A stretch of 64,000 nt of DNA from Castellaniella denitrificans (GCF_042653765.1 NZ_JBHSEZ010000009.1:1-64000); one strand, 5' to 3'. Positions 31,676 through 41,399 are shown, counted from the first letter of the stretch. Notes: a model not told the origin generated them from the letters alone. Numbers and translations are program-made.

Positions 31676-32740
31676 ATGAGCACCAACACTGCGACACCCA
31701 TCAAGGCCGGCATCGTCGGCGGCACCGGCTACACGGGCGTGGAGCTGCTGCGCCTGCTGTCGCAGCACCCGGGCGTCCAATTGCACGCCATCACGTCCCG
31801 CAAGGAATCCGGGATGCCGGTGGCCGACATGTTCCCCAATTTGCGCGGCCACGTGGACCTGCGCTTCCAGACGCCCGAGGAAGCCGCTCTCGACCAGTGC
31901 GACGTGGTGTTCTTCGCCACGCCGCACGGCGTGGCCATGGAACAGGCGCGCGGCCTGCTGGACCACGGCGTGCGGGTGATCGACCTGGCGGCCGATTTCC
32001 GCCTGCAGGACGTCGATACCTTCCAGCAGTGGTACAAGATGCCGCACAGCAGCCCCGACGTGCTCAAGGAAGCCGTCTACGGCCTGCCCGAACTGGACCG
32101 CGACCGCATCCGCCAGGCCCGGGTCGTGGGCAATCCCGGCTGCTATCCGACCACGGTCCTGCTGGGGCTGGCGCCGGTGCTGCAGGCCGGGCGCCCCCTG
32201 GTCGACACCGCGCACGTCATCGCCGACTCGAAGTCCGGCGTGTCGGGGGCGGGGCGCAAGACCCAGGTCGGCTCCCTGTTCTCGGAAGCCGCGGACAATT
32301 TCGCGGCCTACGGCGTGGCCGGGCACCGCCACCATCCGGAAATCTCCGAATGCCTCGCGCGCATCGCGGGCGCGCCGGTGGGCCTGACCTTCGTGCCGCA
32401 CCTGGTGCCCATGATCCGGGGCATGTTCTCCACCCTGTACCTGCGCATCCTGCCGGATGCCCTGGACACTGACTTCCAGGCGCTGTACGAACGGCGCTAC
32501 GCCGACGAACCCTTCGTCGACGTCATGCCGGCGGGCAGCCTGCCGCAGACGCGCTCGGTGCGCGCCTCGAACATGCTGCGCATCGCCGTGCACCGGCCCG
32601 CGGACGGCGACACGCTGGTGGTGCTGGTGGTCCAGGACAACCTCGTCAAGGGCGCCGCGGGCCAGGCCGTGCAGAACATGAACCTGATGTTCGGCCTGCC
32701 GGAAACCACCGGCCTGCGGCACGTGGCGGTTCTGCCCTGA
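31676..32740 (+). CDS. argC: N-acetyl-gamma-glutamyl-phosphate reductase
   Basis: ArgC makes N-acetylglutamate semialdehyde with NADPH, the third step of arginine synthesis. The 354-residue protein is the long (type 1) form. The Rossmann motif GIVGGTGYTGVELLRLL is at residues 12-28, the active-site cysteine lies in VVGNPGCYPTT (about residue 157), and the HRHHPEI segment near residue 217 is conserved. ATG 31676 starts MSTNTATPIKAGIVGG; upstream in-frame starts overlap the leader. The DUF6776 gene follows after 11 bases. Confidence 0.96.
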   Translation: MSTNTATPIKAGIVGGTGYTGVELLRLLSQHPGVQLHAITSRKESGMPVADMFPNLRGHVDLRFQTPEEAALDQCDVVFFATPHGVAMEQARGLLDHGVRVIDLAADFRLQDVDTFQQWYKMPHSSPDVLKEAVYGLPELDRDRIRQARVVGNPGCYPTTVLLGLAPVLQAGRPLVDTAHVIADSKSGVSGAGRKTQVGSLFSEAADNFAAYGVAGHRHHPEISECLARIAGAPVGLTFVPHLVPMIRGMFSTLYLRILPDALDTDFQALYERRYADEPFVDVMPAGSLPQTRSVRASNMLRIAVHRPADGDTLVVLVVQDNLVKGAAGQAVQNMNLMFGLPETTGLRHVAVLP

Positions 32741-32751
32741 CGGGGACTCGC

Positions 32752-33498
32752 ATGAAGCAACCCTCCCCTGCGCGCGGCGGCGGTTTCAGCAGCTGGCTGG
32801 TGCGCGGCCTGTCCCGGCTCGTGCTGCTGCTGGTGGTGTTCGTCATCGGGGCGCTGGCCATGCATTTCGGCATGCACGCGCAGGACCGCGCCGAACTCCA
32901 GGCGCGGCAGTCCCGGATCGAATCCCTGCAGGCCGAACTGTCCCGCGCCCAGGCCGATCTGGCGGCCCTGCGCAGCGAGGCCGAAGTCCAGGCCGGCACC
33001 CAGCGCGTGCTCCAGGACAGGAACGCCGAATTGCAGCAGGAACTGGGCCGCACCCGCGACCAGCTGGCCTTCTATGAACAGCTGATTCCGCCGGGGCCGG
33101 CGGGCGCCGTGGCGGTGCGTGCCTTCGATATCCAGGCCGACGGCGAGTTCCTGCGCTACCGGGTGCTGCTGACGCGCAACGCCGCGCCCCAGGCGGAACC
33201 CTTCAAAGGCCGCATGCGATTCGTGGCCAATGGCCGTTCGCAGGGCAAAGCCGTTAAAATCGAACTCAGCCCGCCGGTGGCCCCCGCCGCCGGCGAGGCC
33301 GCCGCATCCGCCCCGGGGGCGGATCCGCTGGCCCTGGTCTTCGACCAGTTCCAGCGCAGTACGGGCGTCCTGCAACGAGTGCCGGATCTGTCGATCCAGT
33401 CGGTCCGACTCGAGATCCTCGAAGGCGACACGGTCCGGGCCTCCCAGGACGCCGATCTGAATCGCGCGGTTTCCGACCACGCAGGAGTCTTGCCTTGA
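32752..33498 (+). CDS. Single-pass membrane protein with coiled coil (DUF6776-like)
   Basis: This 248-residue protein of unknown function has an N-terminal transmembrane segment (about residues 22-42), then a heptad-rich coiled coil (about residues 45-110), and a C-terminal beta-rich domain that includes FKGRMRFVANGRSQGKAVKIEL. It is conserved between argC and erpA in Burkholderiales, as far as I remember. The topology suggests a periplasmic domain. Its stop overlaps the erpA start by four bases, so translational coupling with an iron-sulfur insertion protein is likely. Confidence 0.8.
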   Translation: MKQPSPARGGGFSSWLVRGLSRLVLLLVVFVIGALAMHFGMHAQDRAELQARQSRIESLQAELSRAQADLAALRSEAEVQAGTQRVLQDRNAELQQELGRTRDQLAFYEQLIPPGPAGAVAVRAFDIQADGEFLRYRVLLTRNAAPQAEPFKGRMRFVANGRSQGKAVKIELSPPVAPAAGEAAASAPGADPLALVFDQFQRSTGVLQRVPDLSIQSVRLEILEGDTVRASQDADLNRAVSDHAGVLP

Positions 33499-33860
33499 GC
33501 ACCATCGAACACGCGGATCTCGACGTTCCGCCCAGCCCCCTGATCTTCACCGACGCCGCCGCCGCCAAGGTCCGCGAGCTGCTGATCGAGGAAAACAACC
33601 CCGGTCTGAAGCTGCGGGTCTTCGTCCAGGGGGGCGGCTGCTCGGGCTTCCAGTACGGCTTCACCTTCGACGAGGACGTGGCCGAGGACGACACCACCAT
33701 CGAACGCGACGGCGTCCAACTGCTGGTGGACCCCATGAGCTTCCAGTACCTGGTCGGTTCCGAGATCGACTACAAGGACGACCTGGAAGGCTCGCAGTTC
33801 GTCATCCGCAACCCCAACGCCAACACCACCTGCGGCTGCGGGTCTTCGTTCTCGCCCTGA
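33495..33860 (+). CDS. erpA: Iron-sulfur cluster insertion protein ErpA
   Basis: ErpA is an A-type carrier that delivers Fe-S clusters to apo-enzymes. The 121-residue protein has the three conserved cysteines: one in GGGCSGFQYGF near residue 49 and two in NTTCGCGSSF near the C-terminus. The start is TTG 33495, chosen because AGGAG (33483-33487) lies 7 bases upstream and the next downstream Met is inside the conserved domain. TTG may hold expression low. It overlaps the preceding gene's stop and converges with anmK after 11 bases. Confidence 0.95.
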   Translation: MSTIEHADLDVPPSPLIFTDAAAAKVRELLIEENNPGLKLRVFVQGGGCSGFQYGFTFDEDVAEDDTTIERDGVQLLVDPMSFQYLVGSEIDYKDDLEGSQFVIRNPNANTTCGCGSSFSP

Positions 33861-33871
33861 TTCCGTCCTGA

Positions 33872-34981
33872 TCAGACAGGGTACAGGCAGCCGGCGATGG
33901 TCGCGCGCCGCGCGCCCGTGACGGCGGGCAGGCAGGCGGGACGGCCCTGGATGTGCGCCTGCGCGAGCCAGGCGAAGGCCAGCGCCTCGACGTCCTGGGC
34001 GGGCACGCCGCAGGCGTCCGTGGTCGTCAGGCGGCAGGGCAGGGCTCGCGCCAGGGCGGCCATGAAGACCGGGTTCCGGGCGCCGCCGCCGCACGCCAGG
34101 ATTTCCCGTGTGCCCGGCGCATGCCGGCGCACGGCCGCGGCGATCGTCTCCACCGACAGGCATAGCAGCGTGGCTTGGACGTCGGCGGGTTCCGGCCGGG
34201 TGTCCGCGGGCAGGGCGTCGAGCCGGCCGTCCAGCCAGGCCAGGCTGAACAGGTCGCGTCCGGTCGATTTCGGCGGCGCCAGGTCGAGCCAGGGCTCGGC
34301 CAGCAGCGCGGCCAGCAGCCCGTCGTGGCGGCGGCCTCGCGCCGCCCAGGCGCCGTCGCGGTCGTAGGGCTGGCCCAGGTGGCGCCGGGCCCAGGCATCC
34401 ATCAGCATGTTGGCCGGTCCGGTGTCGAAGCCGCGCACCGGGTCTTCCAGCACGGTCAGGTTGGCGATCCCGCCCAGGTTCAGGACCGCGCGGCCCGCGC
34501 CGCAGCCGAAGCGCGCGGCGTGGAAGGCCGGTACCAGCGGGGCGCCTTGCCCGCCGGCGGCGACGTCGCGGCTGCGAAAATCCGCCACGACCGCGATGCC
34601 GGCGTGCTCCGCCAGCCGCGCCGGCGCATTGATCTGGATGGTATAGCCCGATTCGGGCGCGTGGCGCACGGTCTGGCCGTGGGCGCCGATGGCGTGTACG
34701 CGGGCGGCGGGCAGGCCGGCCTGGGCCAGCAGGTCGCGTACGACGGCCGCATAGCAGTCCGCCAGCGCGTTGGCCGCCCGGGCCGCCCGGGCGAGCTCGT
34801 CGGGGCCGGGGGCGTTCAGGGCCAGCAATTCATGGCGCAGTTCGTCCGGCAAGGCCAGGCCGGCGCTGGCCAGGATCCGGATCGCGCCGCCGGCCAGGTC
34901 CGCCAGCACGCCGTCCACGCCGTCCGTGCTGGTGCCCGACATCAGGCCGATGTACGGCTCGGTTTCCCGGTCGGGGGCCAT
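33872..34981 (-). CDS. anmK: Anhydro-N-acetylmuramic acid kinase
   Basis: AnmK phosphorylates 1,6-anhydro-N-acetylmuramic acid during cell-wall recycling. The 369-residue protein shows the nucleotide-binding segment YIGLMSGTSTDGVDGVLAD near the start, IGAHGQTVRHAP near residue 98 and LNLGGIANLT near residue 169, with FDTGPANMLMDAW near residue 184. All are family hallmarks. The upstream gene on the same strand is an M23 peptidase, 8 bases away, so the two wall-turnover genes form an operon. Confidence 0.95.
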   Translation of the reverse strand: MAPDRETEPYIGLMSGTSTDGVDGVLADLAGGAIRILASAGLALPDELRHELLALNAPGPDELARAARAANALADCYAAVVRDLLAQAGLPAARVHAIGAHGQTVRHAPESGYTIQINAPARLAEHAGIAVVADFRSRDVAAGGQGAPLVPAFHAARFGCGAGRAVLNLGGIANLTVLEDPVRGFDTGPANMLMDAWARRHLGQPYDRDGAWAARGRRHDGLLAALLAEPWLDLAPPKSTGRDLFSLAWLDGRLDALPADTRPEPADVQATLLCLSVETIAAAVRRHAPGTREILACGGGARNPVFMAALARALPCRLTTTDACGVPAQDVEALAFAWLAQAHIQGRPACLPAVTGARRATIAGCLYPV

Positions 34982-34988
34982 GCCGCGG

Positions 34989-36353
34989 CTATTGCTGGGC
35001 GACCTGGATGCGGCTGTCCTGCAGCCGCGCCATCAGTTCGATCTGCGGCTGGTAGCGGGCCACCACGGTCTGGAAGGCCTTGCGGTCGGCCGCGTCCAGC
35101 GTGCGCGCCACCGGCAGGTCCACGGACAGCGGATCGACCGGCTGCTTGTCGATGCGGAATTCGTAGTGCAGGTGCGGGCCGGTCGCCCATCCGGTCGACC
35201 CCACGTAGCCGATCAGCTGGCCCTGCTGGACGCGGTCGCCCTTTTTCAGGCCCTTGGCGAACCGGCTCTGGTGGGCGTACAGCGTGGAGTACTTGCCGAA
35301 GTTCTTCAGGATGATGACGTTGCCGTAGCCGTTCTGCTGGCCGATGAATTCGACCGTGCCGTCGGCCGTGGCGTGGATCGGCGTTCCCGCGGGCGCCGCG
35401 TAGTCCACGCCCTTGTGGCCGACCCATTTCTTGTGGATCGGGTGCATGCGCATGCCGAAGCCCGAGCTGATGCGGGTGAACTTGATCGCGGTGCGCAGGA
35501 AGGCGCCCTTCAGGCTGGCGCCGGAAAAGTCGTAGTAGCCGCCGGGCTCCTGGCCGTTCTGGAACCAGACCGCGCTGTAGGTCTTGCCCCGGTTGATGAA
35601 TTCCAGGGCGCGGATGTGGCCGGTGCCGACTTCCTCGCCGTCGTGCATGTAGGCGTCGTAGACGATGCGGAAGCGGTCGCCCTTGCGCAGGTCCTTCAGG
35701 AAGTCGATGCGGCTGCCCAGGATGTCCACCATTTCCATGGTGATGGCATCGGGGATCTGCGCCTGGTCGGCCGCGCCGAACAGGGAGCTGGAGATCTCGC
35801 CCTCGGCGATGCGGGTTTCGCGCGCGGCGGCGATGGTGCGTTCCTGGGCGGAGAAGCCTCCGTCCGCGGGCCGGACTTCGAGCCAGGCGGAATCCACGCC
35901 GGACTTGACGGTGGCGCCCGGCGTATGGGCGTAGCGCAGCCACACCATCCGGCCCCGGTCGTCCAGGGCGGCCTGCACCGTGCGGCCGGGGTAGAGCTTG
36001 TAGATGGAACGCGCGCGTTCGTCGTGCGTCAGGAAGGTCAGCAGGCCGTCTTCGTTCACGCCCAGGCGGTTCAGCAGGTCGGCCACCGTGTCGCCGCGGC
36101 GGATGCGGGTCGAGGCGATGTAGGGCGCGGCGTCGTGGGCCGCCCGGGCGCCCAGGGGCGGCAGGTCGAGCGTCTGGCGGGCCTGGAAGACGGGTTCCGG
36201 AGGAGCGGAGGGCTGGACGACGGCCAGTGCGGCCGCGGTCAGGAACAGGCCGCCGGCGGCGAACAACAGACTGCGGGTGATGTGACGGCGGCGTTGCGGC
36301 TGGGGGGCCTCGGGCATCATGGGCGAAATCGGTGTGGTGGATTCAGGCTGCAC
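34989..36353 (-). CDS. M23-family peptidoglycan DD-metalloendopeptidase (membrane-anchored)
   Basis: This 454-residue protein has one N-terminal membrane anchor (about residues 27-46), a LysM-like/OapA region with RRGDTVADLLNRLGVNEDG near residue 84, and a C-terminal M23 domain. The zinc ligands are visible: HKGVDYAAP (His and Asp near residue 318) and HLHYE (near residue 397). It resembles MepM-type cross-link hydrolases that allow wall growth. The start is GTG 36353, with AGGAC close upstream; ATG 36320 lacks a ribosome site. It is co-transcribed with anmK and divergent from tyrS. Confidence 0.92.
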   Translation of the reverse strand: MQPESTTPISPMMPEAPQPQRRRHITRSLLFAAGGLFLTAAALAVVQPSAPPEPVFQARQTLDLPPLGARAAHDAAPYIASTRIRRGDTVADLLNRLGVNEDGLLTFLTHDERARSIYKLYPGRTVQAALDDRGRMVWLRYAHTPGATVKSGVDSAWLEVRPADGGFSAQERTIAAARETRIAEGEISSSLFGAADQAQIPDAITMEMVDILGSRIDFLKDLRKGDRFRIVYDAYMHDGEEVGTGHIRALEFINRGKTYSAVWFQNGQEPGGYYDFSGASLKGAFLRTAIKFTRISSGFGMRMHPIHKKWVGHKGVDYAAPAGTPIHATADGTVEFIGQQNGYGNVIILKNFGKYSTLYAHQSRFAKGLKKGDRVQQGQLIGYVGSTGWATGPHLHYEFRIDKQPVDPLSVDLPVARTLDAADRKAFQTVVARYQPQIELMARLQDSRIQVAQQ

Positions 36354-36512
36354 TTGTCCTGGGCGAGGAGGGGGGTTCTGCTAACATGAGATCCCCGCCG
36401 CCCGGACTGGCGTCGAATATGTTGTACAGAAGCTGCGATGGCACGTTATGCTAGCGCATACCTGCTGTTTTTTCGAGCGGTTTTTCATTTTTTTCTGGTA
36501 AAAGCGTATATC

Positions 36513-37739
36513 ATGTCGTCCCCCTCCGACCCCGTCGACCCCCGGATCGCCGAAGATCTGCGCGTGGCCCAGCGGGGTTGCGACGAATTGCTCGTCGTCT
36601 CCGAATTCGCCGCCAAGCTGGCCCGCAGCCGCGCCACCGGCACGCCCCTGCGCATCAAGCTCGGCCTGGATCCCACCGCGCCCGACATTCACCTGGGCCA
36701 CACGGTGGTGCTGAACAAGATGCGCCAGCTGCAGGATCTCGGCCATACGGTGATCTTCCTGATCGGCGACTTCACCGCCCAGATCGGCGATCCCAGCGGC
36801 CGCAACGCCACCCGCCCGCCGCTCACGCCCGAACAGATCCGCGAAAACGCCAAGACCTACTACGCCCAGGCCAGCCTGGTGCTGGACCCCGATCGCACGG
36901 AAATCCGCTACAACTCCGAATGGTGCGATCCGCTGGGCACGCGCGGCCTGATCCAGCTGGCGTCGCGCTACACCGTGGCCCGCATGATGGAACGCGACGA
37001 CTTCACCCGCCGCTTCAAGGGCGGCGTGCCGATTTCGGTGCATGAGTTCCTGTACCCGCTGCTGCAGGGCTACGATTCGGTGGCCCTGAAGGCCGACCTC
37101 GAACTGGGCGGCACCGACCAGAAGTTCAACCTGCTGGTGGGCCGCGAACTGCAGAAGGAATACGGCCAGGAACCCCAGTGCGTCCTGACGATGCCGCTGC
37201 TGGAAGGCACCGACGGGGTCGAGAAGATGTCCAAGTCCAAGGGCAACTACATCGGCATCACAGAAGCGCCGGATTCCATGTTCGGCAAGCTGATGTCGAT
37301 CTCCGACACCCTGATGTGGCGCTATTTCGAATTGCTGTCCTTCCGCTCTCTGGAGGACATCGGCGCCCTGCAGGCGGAAGTCACCGCCGGCCGCAATCCG
37401 CGCGACGCCAAGGTCCTGCTGGCCCGAGAGATCGTCGACCGGTTCCACGGCGCGGGCGCGGGCGCGCGCGCGCTGGACCAGTTCAACGCCCGGTTCCGCG
37501 ACGGCGCGATCCCCGAGGACATGCCCGAAGTCACCGCCGGGGCCGCGCCCATGGGCATCCTCAAGGTCCTGCGCGAATCGGGGCTGGCGGCCTCGGCGTC
37601 CGAGGCCCAGCGCAACATCGAGCAGGGCGGCGTGCGCATCGACGGTGACCGCGTCGAGGACAAGTCCCTGCTGCTGCCGGCGGGCACCTACGTCATGCAG
37701 GTCGGCAAGCGCAAGTTCGCCCGGGTCACCCTGACCTGA
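36513..37739 (+). CDS. tyrS: Tyrosyl-tRNA synthetase
   Basis: TyrS charges tRNA-Tyr. The 408-residue protein shows the HIGH signature as DIHLGHTVV near residue 60, the KMSKS loop as KMSKSKGNYIGI near residue 242, and a C-terminal S4-like RNA-binding domain (about residues 345-408). I chose ATG 36513 (MSSPSDPVDPRIAEDL); the frame upstream to 36438 encodes an implausible Phe-rich stretch in the AT-rich promoter region (about 36430-36510). It is divergent from the M23 gene. Confidence 0.97.
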   Translation: MSSPSDPVDPRIAEDLRVAQRGCDELLVVSEFAAKLARSRATGTPLRIKLGLDPTAPDIHLGHTVVLNKMRQLQDLGHTVIFLIGDFTAQIGDPSGRNATRPPLTPEQIRENAKTYYAQASLVLDPDRTEIRYNSEWCDPLGTRGLIQLASRYTVARMMERDDFTRRFKGGVPISVHEFLYPLLQGYDSVALKADLELGGTDQKFNLLVGRELQKEYGQEPQCVLTMPLLEGTDGVEKMSKSKGNYIGITEAPDSMFGKLMSISDTLMWRYFELLSFRSLEDIGALQAEVTAGRNPRDAKVLLAREIVDRFHGAGAGARALDQFNARFRDGAIPEDMPEVTAGAAPMGILKVLRESGLAASASEAQRNIEQGGVRIDGDRVEDKSLLLPAGTYVMQVGKRKFARVTLT

Positions 37740-37764
37740 GCCCGAAGCACCCACGGAGGACCCC

Positions 37765-38397
37765 ATGAAACTGCACAGCGAATCCTTCCCCGACCAGGGG
37801 GTCATTCCCGAACGCAACGCCTTCGCGCGGGTCGATCCGCAAACCCACGTCACCCTGGCCGGCAACCGCAATCCGCACCTAGCCTGGACGGACGTGCCCG
37901 AGGGCACGCGATCCTTCGCGGTCCTGTGCGTCGATCCGGACGTGCCGACGCGGCCCGACGACGTCAACCAGGAAGGCCGCGAAGTCCCGGCCGACCTGCC
38001 GCGCACCGACTTCTTCCACTGGGTCCTGGTGGACGTGTCGCCCGACACGCGCGCCATCGCCGAAGGCGACTACTCCAACGGCATCACGCCGCGCGGCAAG
38101 GCCGGCCCCCTGGCCCTGGACGGCACGCGGCAGGGCCTGAACGACTACACCGGCTGGTTCGCCGCCGACCGCGACATGAACGGCGACTACTTCGGCTACG
38201 ACGGCCCCTGCCCGCCCTGGAACGACGCGCGGGTCCACCGCTACGTCTTCACGGTCTACGCGCTGGACGTGGCCGAGCTGGGCGTGTCCGGCCGCTTCAC
38301 CGGCGCGCAGGCCCTGGAGGCCATGCGGGGACACGTCCTGGCCCAGGCTTCCCTGACCGGCACCTATACCCTGAACCCCCGCCTGCACGCCCTGTAG
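37765..38397 (+). CDS. YbhB/YbcL-family (Raf kinase inhibitor/PEBP-like) protein
   Basis: A 210-residue phosphatidylethanolamine-binding-protein-like fold. The ligand-pocket motif DPDVPT is at residue 57 (VLCVDPDVPTRP), and the family's HWVLVDV segment is near residue 88. The YDGPCPPWNDARVHRYVFTVYALD stretch near residue 150 matches the conserved GPxPP..G/RxHRY region of YbhB/YbcL. Cytoplasmic; no signal peptide. Role unknown in bacteria. It follows tyrS by 25 bases with AGGAGG-like sequence (GGAGGACC) before the start. Confidence 0.9.
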   Translation: MKLHSESFPDQGVIPERNAFARVDPQTHVTLAGNRNPHLAWTDVPEGTRSFAVLCVDPDVPTRPDDVNQEGREVPADLPRTDFFHWVLVDVSPDTRAIAEGDYSNGITPRGKAGPLALDGTRQGLNDYTGWFAADRDMNGDYFGYDGPCPPWNDARVHRYVFTVYALDVAELGVSGRFTGAQALEAMRGHVLAQASLTGTYTLNPRLHAL

Positions 38398-38475
38398 GCG
38401 CGCGGGGGTTCGCGCTAGAATGACCCGATTTCCCCGATCTTTCTGAACTTTCTGCCTCCAGGACCACTACCTCAT

Positions 38476-39720
38476 ATGTTTGACCGTTCCCGCACCCTCG
38501 ATCAGGCCGACCCGGACATCTGGGCCGCCATCCAGCAGGAAAACGTCCGCCAGGAACAGCACATCGAGCTGATCGCCTCGGAAAACTACGCCAGCCCGGC
38601 CGTCATGCAGGCCCAGGGCACGCAACTGACCAACAAGTACGCCGAAGGCTATCCCGGCAAGCGCTACTACGGCGGCTGCGAGTACGTGGACGTGGTCGAA
38701 CAGCTGGCCATCGACCGCCTGAAGGCGATCTTCGGCGCGGAAGCCGCCAACGTGCAGCCGAACTCCGGCTCCCAGGCCAACCAGGGCGTGTACATGGCCG
38801 TGCTCAAGCCGGGCGACACCGTGCTGGGCATGAGCCTGGCCGAAGGCGGCCACCTGACGCACGGTTCGCCGGTGAACGCCTCCGGCAAGCTGTACGACTT
38901 CCATTCCTATGGCCTGGACGCCAACGAGGTCCTGGACTACGACAAGCTCGAGGAACTCGCGCGCACCCTCAAGCCCAAGCTGATCGTCGGCGGCGCCTCG
39001 GCCTATTCGCTGCACATCGACTTCGAGCGCATGGCGCGCATCGCCCACGACAACGGCGCCCTGTTCATGGTGGACATCGCCCACTACGCGGGCCTGGTGG
39101 CCGGCGGCGTCTACCCGAACCCGGTGCCGCACGCCGACTTCGTCACCTCGACCACCCACAAGTCCCTGCGCGGCCCGCGCGGCGGCGTGATCATGATGAA
39201 GGCCGAATTCGAGAAAATCGTCAATTCCGCCATCTTCCCCGGCATCCAGGGCGGTCCGCTGATGCACGTCATCGCCGCCAAGGCCGTGGCCTTCGGCGAG
39301 GCCCTGCAGCCCGAATTCAAGGCCTATGCCGCCCAGGTGGCCGCCAATGCCCGCGTGCTGGCCGACACCCTGGTCAAGCGCGGCCTGCGCATCGTGTCCG
39401 GCCGCACCGAAAGCCACGTGATGCTGGTGGACCTGCGCGCCAAGGGCATCACCGGCAAGGCCGCCGAAGCCGTCCTGGGCCAGGCGCACATCACGGTCAA
39501 CAAGAACGCCATCCCGAACGATCCGGAAAAGCCCTTCGTCACCAGCGGCATCCGCCTGGGCACGCCGGCCATGACCACGCGCGGCTTCAAGGAAGCCGAG
39601 GCGGAACTCACCGGCAACCTGATCGCCGACGTGCTCGACAACCCCGATGATGCCGACAACATCGCCCGGGTGCGCGCGCAGGTCAACGAGCTGACCGCGC
39701 GCCTGCCGGTCTATCGCTAA
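38476..39720 (+). CDS. glyA: Serine hydroxymethyltransferase
   Basis: GlyA interconverts serine and glycine, supplying one-carbon units on tetrahydrofolate. The 414-residue PLP enzyme has the lysine motif TSTTHKSLRGPRGG (Lys about residue 228), the HLTHGSPVNASGKLYDFHSYG segment near residue 125 and the N-terminal ENYASPAVMQAQGT stretch. Length is normal. It has its own upstream region with TAGAAT at 38416-38421. nrdR follows after 37 bases. The order glyA-nrdR-ribD-ribE is conserved in related genomes. Confidence 0.98.
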   Translation: MFDRSRTLDQADPDIWAAIQQENVRQEQHIELIASENYASPAVMQAQGTQLTNKYAEGYPGKRYYGGCEYVDVVEQLAIDRLKAIFGAEAANVQPNSGSQANQGVYMAVLKPGDTVLGMSLAEGGHLTHGSPVNASGKLYDFHSYGLDANEVLDYDKLEELARTLKPKLIVGGASAYSLHIDFERMARIAHDNGALFMVDIAHYAGLVAGGVYPNPVPHADFVTSTTHKSLRGPRGGVIMMKAEFEKIVNSAIFPGIQGGPLMHVIAAKAVAFGEALQPEFKAYAAQVAANARVLADTLVKRGLRIVSGRTESHVMLVDLRAKGITGKAAEAVLGQAHITVNKNAIPNDPEKPFVTSGIRLGTPAMTTRGFKEAEAELTGNLIADVLDNPDDADNIARVRAQVNELTARLPVYR

Positions 39721-39757
39721 ACCAACCGGAACGGGCGCCCGCGCGCCCGCAGCGCAG

Positions 39758-40231
39758 ATGAAGTGTCCGTTCTGCAGTTGTGCCGATACCCAGGTCGTGG
39801 ATTCCCGGGTCTCCGAGGAAGGCGACACGATCCGCCGCCGCCGCCGCTGCACGGCCTGCGACCGCCGCTTCACGACCTACGAGCGGGTCGACCTGATGAT
39901 GCCTTCCATCGTCAAGCGCAACGGGACCCGGGTGGATTTCGACCCGGCCAAGCTGCATGGCAGCATGGCGCTCGCGCTGCGCAAGCGCCCGGTCAGCGCG
40001 ACGGCGCTGGACGCCGCCGTGGCGCGCATCCAGGAACGCCTGATGACCAGCGGCCAGCGCGAAGTGCCGTCCGACCATGTCGGCGAACTGGTAATGTCGG
40101 AATTGCGCCAGCTCGACCCGGTGGCCTACGTGCGCTTCGCCTCGGTCTACCGCAGCTTCGAGGACCTTCGGGAATTCGTCCAGGCCATCGACGAATTCCG
40201 CCGCGCGGATGATGCCGATGACACGGACTGA
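39758..40231 (+). CDS. nrdR: Transcriptional repressor NrdR
   Basis: NrdR represses ribonucleotide reductase genes according to ATP/dATP level. The 157-residue protein has the N-terminal zinc ribbon (MKCPFCSC and CTACDRRF), and then the ATP-cone domain starting near residue 48 with VKRNGTRVDFDPAKL. All are typical. Its 3' end overlaps the ribD start region by about 20 bases, so ribD translation probably depends on it. Confidence 0.97.
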   Translation: MKCPFCSCADTQVVDSRVSEEGDTIRRRRRCTACDRRFTTYERVDLMMPSIVKRNGTRVDFDPAKLHGSMALALRKRPVSATALDAAVARIQERLMTSGQREVPSDHVGELVMSELRQLDPVAYVRFASVYRSFEDLREFVQAIDEFRRADDADDTD

Positions 40232-41396
40232 GAATACCCCTCCATCGGGCCCCGTTTTCTCCACCGAGGACCACCGCTGGATGCGGCGCGCCCTCCGGGT
40301 GGCCGAGCAGGCGATGTTCGTCAGCAGTCCGAATCCCCGCGTCGGCTGCGTGCTGGTGCGCGACGGCCGCTGGCTGGCCGAGGGCAGCACCCAGCGGGCG
40401 GGCGGGCGCCACGCCGAGGCACAGGCCCTGCACGAAGCCGCCCTCCAGGGCGTGGACGTGCGCGGCGCCACGGCCTATGTCACACTGGAACCCTGCAGCC
40501 ACACGGGCCGCACGCCGCCGTGCGCCGACGCGCTGGTCTCGGCCGGCGTCGCGCGGGTGGTGGTCGCGCTCCGGGACCCCAACCCCAAGGTGGCCGGCGG
40601 CGGCATCGAACGGCTGCGGGCCGCCGGCATCCAGGTCGACGTCGGCCTGTTCGCCGAGGACGCCCTGGCGCAGAATCCCGGCTTCTGCGCCAGGATGACG
40701 CGCGGCACGCCCTGGCTGTGGCTGAAGTCCGCCTCGTCCTTCGACGGGCGCATGGCCTTGCCGGACGGGCGCTCGCAATGGATCACGGGGGACGCCGCCC
40801 GCGACGACGGGCACCGCTGGCGGGCCCGGGCCTGCATGGTGCTAACCGGCATCGGCACGGTCCTGGCCGACGATCCCATGCTGGACGTGCGCGCGGTCGA
40901 AACCCCGCGCCAGCCGATCCGCGCCGTGCTGGACACGCAGTTTGTCCTGGGCGAGCAGGCCCGGATCATCAACGGCGATCCGGTCTGGATCTTCACCGCG
41001 CGGCCCGATGCCGGCAAGGCCGCCCGCCTGGCGGCGCGCAACGTGCGCGTCATCGCGCTGCCCGCGGACGAGCGCGGCGGCCTCTCCCTGGAGGCGCTGG
41101 CGCGCTGGCTGGGGGACCACGAGATCAACGAGGTCCACGTCGAGGCCGGCGCGCGGCTGCAGGGCGCGCTGGTCCAGGCCGGCCTGGTCGACGAATGGGT
41201 GGCCTACCTTGCGCCCAGCGTCCTCGGCGACGGCCAGGGCCTGGCGGCGCTGCCGACACCCATCGAGGGCCTGGACCGGGCCTATCGGTATGAATTCCTG
41301 GACGTCCTGCCGCTGGGCCGGGACATGCGCCTGCGCTTGCGCGATCCGGCCCGCTGGCGGACGCTGGTCGAGGCCTGCGGCTTGAAAATGGGGTAA
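40209..41396 (+). CDS. ribD: Bifunctional riboflavin biosynthesis deaminase/reductase
   Basis: RibD performs two successive riboflavin steps: deamination of the pyrimidinone from GTP, then NADPH reduction of its ribose. The 395-residue protein has an N-terminal zinc deaminase domain (GGRHAEAQAL and TLEPCSHTGRTPPCADAL, near residues 58-104). Its C-terminal reductase domain starts near residue 165, with SSFDGRMALPDGRSQWITG. ATG 40209 overlaps nrdR; 40218 is an equally possible start. ribE begins 3 bases after its stop. Confidence 0.95.
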   Translation: MMPMTRTENTPPSGPVFSTEDHRWMRRALRVAEQAMFVSSPNPRVGCVLVRDGRWLAEGSTQRAGGRHAEAQALHEAALQGVDVRGATAYVTLEPCSHTGRTPPCADALVSAGVARVVVALRDPNPKVAGGGIERLRAAGIQVDVGLFAEDALAQNPGFCARMTRGTPWLWLKSASSFDGRMALPDGRSQWITGDAARDDGHRWRARACMVLTGIGTVLADDPMLDVRAVETPRQPIRAVLDTQFVLGEQARIINGDPVWIFTARPDAGKAARLAARNVRVIALPADERGGLSLEALARWLGDHEINEVHVEAGARLQGALVQAGLVDEWVAYLAPSVLGDGQGLAALPTPIEGLDRAYRYEFLDVLPLGRDMRLRLRDPARWRTLVEACGLKMG

Positions 41397-41399
41397 TCC